Source of the DNA: Chloroflexota bacterium
Lineage (GTDB): Bacteria > Chloroflexota > Dormibacteria > Dormibacterales > Dormibacteraceae
Direction of reading: 5' to 3'
DNA length: 36,185 nt
NCBI GenBank assembly: GCA_005880915.1
Contig: VBIW01000058.1
Span: forward strand, 1-36,185
Shown in pieces: positions 30,429 through 36,185 of this stretch. The position numbers and the translations under genes are program-made. The notes below the pieces were generated by a model. It had not been told where the DNA came from. It did not search any database and saw nothing but the letters and a program-made list of their open reading frames with translations. How positions within the stretch are numbered: the first letter of the stretch is position 1; each line of letters opens with the position of its first letter.

Positions 30429-31814
30429 CTAGCGGATCAGGCCCCCGTCGTATGGCTGGCCTGCCACTGCGTTCAGGCCGCACACCCACTTGAACACCTG
30501 AGCGCCGTTGCCGCCGCCGTGCACGGTCATGCTGTCCACGATCAGCGAGCCGGCGAAGGAAGGGCTCGAGTTGCCGTCGCTGACGTACGGGCTCTTGGGC
30601 AGGTAGATGATCCCGCTCATGTCGGTCCCGGCGTGCGGGCCGATCGTGATGCCGGCGGTGTACGGACTTGCACTCCCGCTCCAGATCACGAAGTTGTGCG
30701 TGCCCATCGGGTCGCGCGTGCCCGTGTAGCCGGGCACGTTCAAGTCATCCAGCCCGTTGAGGACGGCCTGGCTGATGTCGAGACCGCCGTCCGACCCATC
30801 GAGCAAGATCGCCACCGCGCCCGTCGGATCGGAGGTGCCCGAAGGCGTCTGGATGGTGTTAGTGACGTTGCCGAGAGCCACGCTCGGCGTGTTGATGATC
30901 TTGTAGACGCCGCCGTTCATGAAGCCGCCGCTGGGTGCAAACCCGTTATAGGTACCCGGCTTCCAGTTGCCGGAGCTATCCTTCGCCGCCGCGGCAGATG
31001 TGTACACGACGGCCGGCAGCGCCGGCCACGAAACGTTGTCGTAGTTGTTCGGCGGCGCAATGTTCGGAGTCTGCGGCAGCGTGCTGCTGTCTGTCGTGTG
31101 GTAGTTCAGGCTGTTGCTGGTGCCCCCGTTATTGAGGAAGTTCGTTGGGTTGCCGGGGCACGTGGTCCCGTCGTAGTTGGTCTGCACCCCGGGCACGCCG
31201 GTCGAGTGGGGTCCGTTGTTGGCGCCAAACGAGCCGTAGGCGTAAACGGGCCCGGTCACCGTCTGGAACGCGGCGCCTCCACCGTTGATAAGCGCGTCAC
31301 CGTTGACTGCAGCGACCGCGTAATTGGCGCCGTTGAACTGCGGCCCGGGGGTGGTCGCGCGTGCCGATGCAGCAGATGTCAGGGTGGAGAAGCCGAGCAT
31401 GCGGGCGAAGATGCTCGGCTGCTGGTGCGAGATCACCACGTCGAGCACGCTTGGATAGTTGAAGATCCCGTTGTACCGCCATGTGTCGCTTAGCGTGACG
31501 GTGTAGCCGCTCACCGAGTAGGTGCCGGCGGGGCAGTTGCCCGCGCCGGAGCAGGAGCCGGTCGGGACGCTGAAATTCAACGATGAGCCCAGGTACTGCA
31601 TGGCGACCCAGTGCGCGTTGTTGCCACCCGGACCGTACGACCTCGCGCCCGCAAGCGCGGCGGAGTCGGCGTACACCTGCAGGTTTCTGCGGTCGGACAT
31701 TGCGAGCCCTGCGTCGAAGACCATGACACCAAGGACAGTCAGCGCGACGATGATCGCGACCACGATCACGACGGCCTGGCCACTCTGTGAACGCCGGCCG
31801 CGAGCTCGCATCAC
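30429..31814 (-). CDS. TadG-like Flp pilus-associated protein
   Basis: The 461-residue protein opens with RSQSGQAVVIVVAIIVALTVLGVMVFDAG-type sequence, the TadE/TadG-like pseudopilin segment with Gly at the leader cleavage site and a single hydrophobic helix. The rest is an extracellular Gly/Asn/Ser-rich beta domain (VYAYGSFGANNGPHSTGVPG; GGFMNGGVYKIINTPS) that resembles long TadG/'pilus assembly protein' ectodomains of Chloroflexota and Actinomycetota. It is the last of three overlapping minus-strand genes. GTG at 31814 or ATG at 31811 starts it directly after the stop of TadE-like 2. It is presumed to be part of a Flp/Tad pilus, but no TadA/B/C motor is in the window. Confidence 0.8.
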   Translation of the reverse strand: MMRARGRRSQSGQAVVIVVAIIVALTVLGVMVFDAGLAMSDRRNLQVYADSAALAGARSYGPGGNNAHWVAMQYLGSSLNFSVPTGSCSGAGNCPAGTYSVSGYTVTLSDTWRYNGIFNYPSVLDVVISHQQPSIFARMLGFSTLTSAASARATTPGPQFNGANYAVAAVNGDALINGGGAAFQTVTGPVYAYGSFGANNGPHSTGVPGVQTNYDGTTCPGNPTNFLNNGGTSNSLNYHTTDSSTLPQTPNIAPPNNYDNVSWPALPAVVYTSAAAAKDSSGNWKPGTYNGFAPSGGFMNGGVYKIINTPSVALGNVTNTIQTPSGTSDPTGAVAILLDGSDGGLDISQAVLNGLDDLNVPGYTGTRDPMGTHNFVIWSGSASPYTAGITIGPHAGTDMSGIIYLPKSPYVSDGNSSPSFAGSLIVDSMTVHGGGNGAQVFKWVCGLNAVAGQPYDGGLIR

Positions 31815-32534
31815 TCAGTACTCCGCGAGCATGGTGGTGGATGAGGCGATGCGCAGCAGGTTTGGCGCCGCGCTCCCGAGAAACGGAACGAGGCTGTCGT
31901 AGCGGTAGATCACAGTCACGACAACTTCGAAGCAGCCCTTGTATTGCGGGTTCGTATATTCAGGGGCCCGCGCGCCCAGGTCGCCTGGCAACGGGTCGCG
32001 GCCCAACGCGCTGCGCGCGGCCGCGCAGCTGGCATACGTTCCCGCCGCGCCCTGCTCGGACGGCCAGATGCAAACCTGCGTCGCGCCTGCAGTGGGGGTC
32101 GGGCAGCTGGCGGGTGAGGCCTCTGTCATCGCGGACGTGCGGCTGAAGCTGCCCATCACGACGTCAACGGTTTCGTCGATCCGATTGTTCGTCATGCAGC
32201 CGGCTCCGTTGGCGCCGGGCGTGAGGGTTGTGCCCGAGCAGGTTCCCGTCGCAGAGCCGAAGGGGTTGTCGGGGGGCACCTGATTGGGCACGGCCTGGCG
32301 CGCAGCCTGGCGAGCCGCCTCGGCCACAGTCGACGTGACCCAGTCGACGCGGAACACGTCGATCGAGAGCGCGAGGATGAAAAACAGGAGCGGGAAGACG
32401 AGCGCGAACTCGACGAGCGCCTGTGCATGGCTCTTACGCTTTGCTCGCCCCTCTCCTCGGCTCCTGTGCTTTGCTCGCCCCTCTCCCCAGATCCCTCTCC
32501 CCTGGGGGGAGAGGGTGCCCTTGTTTGTTCGCAT
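31815..32534 (-). CDS. TadE-like pilus protein with a repeat-encoded N-terminal leader
   Basis: The 239-residue protein has the TadE core QALVEFALVFPLLFFILALS, then IDVFRVDWVTSTVAEAAR, and a Cys-containing outer part. The ATG at 32534 overlaps the stop of the upstream gene (TGATG). The first about 38 residues are not typical: they are encoded by a 10-bp-arm hairpin (32493-32515) and a 30-bp tandem repeat (32429-32488), which yield the peptides GEGRAKHRSR and GEGRAKRKSH. A repetitive element therefore supplies the translation start and basic leader of a pilin-like protein. The alternative, an unseen start closer to the core, is not supported by any ATG/GTG in frame. Confidence 0.7.
   Translation of the reverse strand: MRTNKGTLSPQGRGIWGEGRAKHRSRGEGRAKRKSHAQALVEFALVFPLLFFILALSIDVFRVDWVTSTVAEAARQAARQAVPNQVPPDNPFGSATGTCSGTTLTPGANGAGCMTNNRIDETVDVVMGSFSRTSAMTEASPASCPTPTAGATQVCIWPSEQGAAGTYASCAAARSALGRDPLPGDLGARAPEYTNPQYKGCFEVVVTVIYRYDSLVPFLGSAAPNLLRIASSTTMLAEY
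32429..32515. repeat. Two 30-bp tandem repeats plus a perfect hairpin (REP-like) inside the TadE-like gene
   Basis: GGCTC-TTAC/CTGT-GCTTTGC then TCGCCCCTCTCC recurs at 32429-32458 and 32459-32488 with 4 differences. It is followed by CCCTCTCCCC-TGG-GGGGAGAGGG (32493-32515), a 10-bp perfect stem. Because the period is 30 bp the reading frame is kept. Confidence 0.75.
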
Positions 32535-33112
32535 CAGTATTCGGTCCTCATCGAGGACGTGACCTTGATCGGGTACGACGAGCCCACTATCGGCCACAAA
32601 AACGGAGTGATGACCGACATGGGTTTGGTGATGCTGGCCGTGATCGAATCAGAGCCGGCGCTGCTTGGAGCGCCACCGCTGCTTGTCGCGTTGGTGACCG
32701 CAGCGCCGTTCAGGCAGTGAAAAGTGACGCTCAGCGTCGATCCGGCAAGCACAGAGCCGGACGGCGCGCCGTCCTTCGAGCTCTCGAGCGAAGCCTGGTT
32801 GGCGATGGTCACAATCTGGCCGCCGGAAGGCGGGATGGCGGAGGTCACGGTGACGGCGAGCGGGCCGCCGCTTGTGCCTCCACAGACGCTATCGGCAGCA
32901 CCGTGCTGGTACGAAGAGACTGCGATGCGGAGCGCCTGACGCACTGAGTTCGTTACGGCCTCCCGGTAGAAGAAGGCCCGGCCGAGATCAGAGACGCCGA
33001 GAGAGAGCAGGAGCACGATCGGCAGCGTGATCGCCGCTTCCACGAGCGATTGCCCGCGCGAACGAGCGTGCCTGGAGGCAGCCACCGATTTCATCGCTGC
33101 ACTATCTTCCAC
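32534..33112 (-). CDS. TadE-like pilus protein
   Basis: The 192-residue product (or 186 from the Met at 33094) has the TadE signature ARSRGQSLVEAAITLPIVLL, then LSLGVSDLGRAFFYREAVTN, a leader plus a single hydrophobic helix. The extracellular part (about residues 65-190) is Ser/Gly/Val-rich with two Cys (CGGTSGG, FHCLNG). It is the first gene of the TadE-TadE-TadG cluster and overlaps the next gene by 1 bp. Minor pseudopilins of this kind are processed by a prepilin peptidase and may cap or anchor Flp pili. Confidence 0.8.
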   Translation of the reverse strand: MEDSAAMKSVAASRHARSRGQSLVEAAITLPIVLLLSLGVSDLGRAFFYREAVTNSVRQALRIAVSSYQHGAADSVCGGTSGGPLAVTVTSAIPPSGGQIVTIANQASLESSKDGAPSGSVLAGSTLSVTFHCLNGAAVTNATSSGGAPSSAGSDSITASITKPMSVITPFLWPIVGSSYPIKVTSSMRTEY

Positions 33113-33162
33113 TTGGTTCTTAAAACGGCATGAATTGACACCTCTTGCAGCGAGGCATCTCG

Positions 33163-33191
33163 CTTAAGGATTTCTGACCTGAATCCTTAAG
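33163..33191. promoter_or_regulatory. 10-bp perfect inverted repeat in the divergent tad / ggt promoter region
   Basis: CTTAAGGATT (33163-33172) and AATCCTTAAG (33182-33191) flank a 9-nt spacer. The site lies in the 115-nt gap between two divergent operons. It is a candidate operator controlling one or both; no T-run follows that would make it a terminator. Confidence 0.5.
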
Positions 33192-33227
33192 ATCGGTAGG
33201 CTCGCGAATTTCATCACACTTACGAAT

Positions 33228-34820
33228 GTGGCGATCATCGTCTGCCCCCAGCCCCGGGCGGCCGAAATCGGGCTCGATGTGATGCGGCGGGGCGGGAATG
33301 CCGTGGATGCTGCGGTGACGTGCGCGTTCGTGCAGGGTGTCATCGATCCCCAGATGTGCGGGATCGGTGGCTGCGGGGTGATGCTTGTCCATAGCCCGCA
33401 AGCGGGCGACGCTCTGTTCGAGTTCTACGGCACCGCAGGGTCACGCGTGCGGGAAGACCAGTGGGAGCGCATCTTCATCCGCGAGGCCGCAGACCGCTAC
33501 GGTTACGTGCTCGACGGGTGGGTCAACGACGTCGGGTACAAATCCGTCGCGGTGCCCGGCACAGTCGCGGGTCTGCATGAGGCGCTGACGCGGTTCGGCA
33601 CAATCTCCTGGGAACAGGCCATCGAGCCCGCCATCCCCCTCGCCCGCCACGGCTTCCCCGTCACCGGCTACATGCACGGGTACTGGACGACCGATTACGG
33701 ACCGGACGTCGTGCCCAACGCCGAGCGGATCCAGGCCACGCCAGAGGCGAAGTCGATCTACACGCACGACGGCCGCTTGTACGAGATCGGCGAGGTCATG
33801 GTGCAGGTTGACCTCGCGCGGACTCTCGAGCGGCTTGCCGGCGAGGGGCCTGACGTGTTCTATCGCGGCGAGATCGCTGACGCGATCGCCGCGGACTTCG
33901 CAGTCAACGGAGGGTTCATCACCAAAGAGGACCTCGCCGAGTACCGGGTCAACGTGACCGAGCCGATTCGTGGGAGCTACAGGGGTTTGCAGGTGGCGGC
34001 GGCCGGACCGCCAGCCGGCGGCCTGACCCTGCTTCAGATGCTCAACTTCCTCGAGGGCTACGACCTCCGCGCGCATGGGTGGCCGAGCACCGAGTCGGCA
34101 CGCCTGTTGGTCGAGGCCATGGCATGGGCGGTGGCCGACCGCGAGCTCCACGTCGCCGACCCGCGCTTCATCGACGTTCCGACGGGTGCGCTGGTCGACA
34201 AGCAGTACGCTGCCGCGGCGCGCGAGGTGGTAACTGCTGGTGGCCGGGCGCACGACCGCCCCGAGACCACGCATGTGTGCGTGGTCGACGACGGGGGCAA
34301 CGCGGTTTCGCTGACACACACGTTGGGCTCTGCCAGCGGAGTCGTCACGCCGGGCCTCGGTTTTGGCTACAACGACTACATGAACTGTTTCGACCCGCGG
34401 CCCGGGCGCCCGAACTCGCTGCGTCCCGGCAAGACCCGGGTGACGATGATGACGCCGACGATGGTTTTCGACGGGCATCGGCTGCGCGTGTGCGTGGGCG
34501 CGCCGGGTGGGACCAAGATCGTGACCGGGGTCCTCCAGGTACTGGTGAACGTCATCGACCACGAGATGTCGCCCGTTGAGGCGGTGAGCGCGGCGCGAGT
34601 TGACTTTCAGGGCGATGTCGTCCAGGCGGAGGCGCGCATCCCGCGCGTCGTCTGCGAGGGATTGGAGCAGGCGGGTTATGCGGTCAACAGGCGCACGTTG
34701 AGCTACGACTCCTACTTCGCACGGCCGCAGCTGATCGTCGCCCAGCCCGACGGCTTCCTGTCCGGGGCCTCTGATCCGCGTAAGGATGGCGGGGCGGCTT
34801 TCGATACGGAGACGAGATGA
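33228..34820 (+). CDS. Gamma-glutamyltransferase-family Ntn hydrolase (no signal peptide)
   Basis: The 530-residue protein matches the GGT family: AAEIGLDVMRRGGNAVDAAV, MCGIGGCGVMLVH, KSVAVPGTVAGLHEAL, EDLAEYRVNVTEPI, then the autoprocessing site ETTHVCVVDDGGNAVSLT with nucleophile T347, and GGTKIVTGVLQVLVNV. GGT cleaves gamma-glutamyl bonds such as in glutathione; in bacteria without glutathione, related enzymes act on other amides or in biosynthesis. There is no signal peptide, so it should be cytoplasmic. The stop overlaps the SDR start by 4 bp. GTG 33228 keeps the complete N-terminal motif. Confidence 0.88.
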   Translation: MAIIVCPQPRAAEIGLDVMRRGGNAVDAAVTCAFVQGVIDPQMCGIGGCGVMLVHSPQAGDALFEFYGTAGSRVREDQWERIFIREAADRYGYVLDGWVNDVGYKSVAVPGTVAGLHEALTRFGTISWEQAIEPAIPLARHGFPVTGYMHGYWTTDYGPDVVPNAERIQATPEAKSIYTHDGRLYEIGEVMVQVDLARTLERLAGEGPDVFYRGEIADAIAADFAVNGGFITKEDLAEYRVNVTEPIRGSYRGLQVAAAGPPAGGLTLLQMLNFLEGYDLRAHGWPSTESARLLVEAMAWAVADRELHVADPRFIDVPTGALVDKQYAAAAREVVTAGGRAHDRPETTHVCVVDDGGNAVSLTHTLGSASGVVTPGLGFGYNDYMNCFDPRPGRPNSLRPGKTRVTMMTPTMVFDGHRLRVCVGAPGGTKIVTGVLQVLVNVIDHEMSPVEAVSAARVDFQGDVVQAEARIPRVVCEGLEQAGYAVNRRTLSYDSYFARPQLIVAQPDGFLSGASDPRKDGGAAFDTETR

Positions 34821-35554
34821 AGTTCAAGGATCGGGTTGTGCTGGTGACCGGCGGCGCGCGCGGTATCGGGGCCGCGACGGCCTCGCGCTTCGCTCAGGAA
34901 GGCGCGCGGGTGGTTGTTTCGGACATGGACCTGGCGCCGGCCGAGGAGGTCGCAGGGCCCATCAACGGTCTGGCGGTGGCATGTGACGTGACCAGTCGCG
35001 AGCAAGTGGAGGCGATGGTCGGACGCGCCGTGAGCGAGCTGGGAAGGCTCGACGTGCTTGTCTGCTGCGCCGGCATCATCCGCGACAACATGCTGTACAA
35101 GATGAGCGACGACGACTGGGATTCCGTGATCGACACGCACCTGAAGGGGACGTTCTTTTGCGCGCGCGCGGCGCAGAAGCCGATGGTCGAGCAGAAGTTC
35201 GGCAAGATGGTCTTTCTCTCCTCGACCTCGGCGCTCGGCAACAGGGGCCAGACCAACTACTCGACGGCGAAGGCGGGTCTGCAAGGGATGGCCCGCACCC
35301 TGGCGATCGAGCTGGGGCCGTTCAACATCAACGTCAACACGGTCGCGCCCGGTTTTGTCGAGACGCGGATGACCCGCGCCACCGCGGAGCGGATGGGCGT
35401 CGACTTCGAGGCGTTCAAGGTCGGCGCGGCGTCCCAGATCCCGCTGCGCCGGGTCGGGCAGCCGGAGGACATCGCGAGCGTGATCTCGTTCCTGTGCAGC
35501 GAGGACTCGAGCTTTGTCTCCGGCCAGACGATCTATGTCCGGGGCGGACCCTAG
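34817..35554 (+). CDS. Short-chain dehydrogenase/reductase (FabG-like)
   Basis: The 245-residue classical SDR has the cofactor motif TGGARGIG (11-18), the strand-4 motif CCAGI (in VLVCCAGIIRDN), catalytic Ser in VFLSSTSALG, and YSTAKAG with the catalytic Tyr and Lys. The C-terminal substrate region (NINVNTVAPGFVETRMTR; VSGQTIYVRGGP) is FabG-like. It reduces a ketone or oxidises an alcohol with NAD(P)(H). It is translationally coupled to the GGT gene, so both may process the same compound; FabG for fatty-acid synthesis is possible but no fab gene is near. Confidence 0.92.
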   Translation: MKFKDRVVLVTGGARGIGAATASRFAQEGARVVVSDMDLAPAEEVAGPINGLAVACDVTSREQVEAMVGRAVSELGRLDVLVCCAGIIRDNMLYKMSDDDWDSVIDTHLKGTFFCARAAQKPMVEQKFGKMVFLSSTSALGNRGQTNYSTAKAGLQGMARTLAIELGPFNINVNTVAPGFVETRMTRATAERMGVDFEAFKVGAASQIPLRRVGQPEDIASVISFLCSEDSSFVSGQTIYVRGGP

Positions 35555-35866
35555 GAACCCGTTCCGCTCCGTCCTTATATATGCAAGGACCGGCGCCGAC
35601 CTGCGTTTAGCGTTGTTGATGAACCGGTTACTCGGACAAGTCAGGCAGCGGCTCGGCAGGCGAACTGTTGTTCGGAGACGGTTGCTTGTGCGGCAAGGCC
35701 CTCGAATTCGAATCGAGTTCGGGCTCGACGGCCAGATGGTGCCCGCCCGGCTTCCGATTAGTAGCCGCTCGGGGTTGACCGGCCCGACAAAGGTCTGTTA
35801 GGGTGGCTGGGTCTTCTGGGGACCTTTCCTCCGCCAGGGAGGGTTCACAAAACTTAGGGGTAGGCC
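35555..35866. other. Intergenic region with promoter and leader for the LysM gene
   Basis: No protein gene is convincing in this 312-bp gap. A small inverted repeat GTCCTT-atatatgc-AAGGAC (35571-35590) lies just after the SDR gene. CTCGA-ATTCGAA-TCGAG (35701-35717) looks like an isolated T-arm but has no tRNA around it. The right part contains the promoter listed separately and a 60-nt leader. Confidence 0.5.
35775..35804 (+). promoter_or_regulatory. Promoter of the LysM gene
   Basis: TTGACC (35775-35780) is followed by 18 nt and TAGGGT (35799-35804), or 17 nt and TTAGGG. Transcription would begin near 35811, giving a leader of about 55 nt before the TTG start at 35867, long enough to carry some RNA control element; no known riboswitch is recognised. 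Confidence 0.55.
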
Positions 35867-36185
35867 TTGCGAATTAATCGTTACCTGACCCATGCCGTCG
35901 TGCTCGGAATTGCGGTTGCGATGTCGAGCTACGCGGCGATGGATCGGCACTTTCCGACTACGCTGACCGCTCGGTTGGGCCCGGTGAACGCCGAGGCCGT
36001 CTTTGTCGGAGTAGGCGGTGACGTCGGCGACGTGTCGATGGGTCGCTACAGCACCATCATCAAGCCGGTAGCGATCCCCACGTCGGCCCCGCAGAGCCAC
36101 CAGGCGTTCATGTACTCCGTGGCGGCGGGCGAGAACCTTTCGGCGATTGCTTCCAAGTACCACGTGTCTGTGGCGGAGATCCGTT
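35867..36185 (+). CDS. LysM-domain cell-wall protein, N-terminal fragment
   Basis: 106 codons are in the window; the gene runs off the right edge. The TTG start (AGGGG is 6 nt upstream) gives MRINRYLTHAVVLGIAVAMS, a short signal or anchor. After a 50-residue linker comes MYSVAAGENLSAIASKYHVS, then VAEIR, the beginning of a LysM peptidoglycan-binding module. Proteins of this build often continue with M23 peptidase, NlpC/P60 or Rpf-like domains. Which one cannot be seen. Confidence 0.75.
   Translation, partial: MRINRYLTHAVVLGIAVAMSSYAAMDRHFPTTLTARLGPVNAEAVFVGVGGDVGDVSMGRYSTIIKPVAIPTSAPQSHQAFMYSVAAGENLSAIASKYHVSVAEIR

Noticed and set aside
30519..31493. 324-aa plus-strand open frame
   Set aside because: Antisense to the TadG-like gene; Arg/Val/Gly-rich translation without any domain.
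33441..34562. 373-aa minus-strand open frame
   Set aside because: Shadow of the gamma-glutamyltransferase gene; no start signal or domain.
35690..35730. tRNA-like T arm (CTCGA-ATTCGAA-TCGAG)
   Set aside because: No acceptor, D or anticodon arm could be folded around it, so it is only a hairpin.

Overview
High-GC bacterial chromosome, probably a soil or sediment member of the Terrabacteria (a deep-branching Actinomycetota, or Chloroflexota/Ca. Dormibacterota). The basis is qualitative: two F420-type enzymes (a DDN-like deazaflavin oxidoreductase and an LLM oxidoreductase), LytR-CpsA-Psr and LysM cell-wall proteins, a Tad-type TadE/TadG cluster, a post-COAP-1-like exported protein, a group II truncated hemoglobin, a DUF222 protein, and start codons that often lie 6-8 nt after a -10 box (leaderless-type geometry). 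The phylum is inference. I see no phage, IS element, CRISPR array or rRNA.

Region 1 (1-3090). The 5' end of a DUF222/HNH-type gene runs left from a near-consensus promoter. It is followed by a compact four-gene plus-strand operon (400-3000), which is the most striking part of the window. The first and last genes each contain an in-frame TGA exactly where a redox-active cysteine is expected: U140 in a TlpA/ResA-like redoxin, and U83 in a C-x-x-U AhpD-like peroxidase-related protein. Each TGA is followed at a bacterial SECIS distance by a hairpin with an exposed GU in its loop. Between them lie a small DUF7674-like protein and a truncated hemoglobin. I read this as a selenocysteine-based peroxide/redox module. 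Hairpin repeats end the operon.

Region 2 (3090-12110). This holds an RnfD/UnbU-like membrane protein, a lipoprotein, a deazaflavin-dependent oxidoreductase, a phosphoesterase lipoprotein, an overlapping HMG-CoA lyase and nitrilase pair, a secreted ScyD/ScyE-like propeller, an M32 carboxypeptidase, and a tRNA-Arg(UCU) with an encoded CCA.

Region 3 (12114-21215). This holds an EamA transporter with no obvious start codon, a large STAND-type ATPase with a C-terminal HTH, and a helically phased direct-repeat array upstream of an exported Ig-like/post-COAP-1 protein with a textbook terminator. Then come an LLM oxidoreductase, an ECF sigma/anti-sigma pair, a pair of paralogous small proteins of unknown function, and a HEAT-like protein with a histone-like lysine/proline tail.

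Region 4 (21250-36185). Metal transport comes first: a CDF-like protein, then a PRC-MgtE_N-CBS protein paired with an NRAMP homologue that carries Mg-type motif changes. Cell-envelope genes follow: LCP protein, anchored propeller, GT51 transglycosylase. Next is a two-component system with a small exported protein between regulator and kinase, a TadE-TadE-TadG pilus cluster on the minus strand, a gamma-glutamyltransferase/SDR operon, and the 5' end of a LysM-domain gene.
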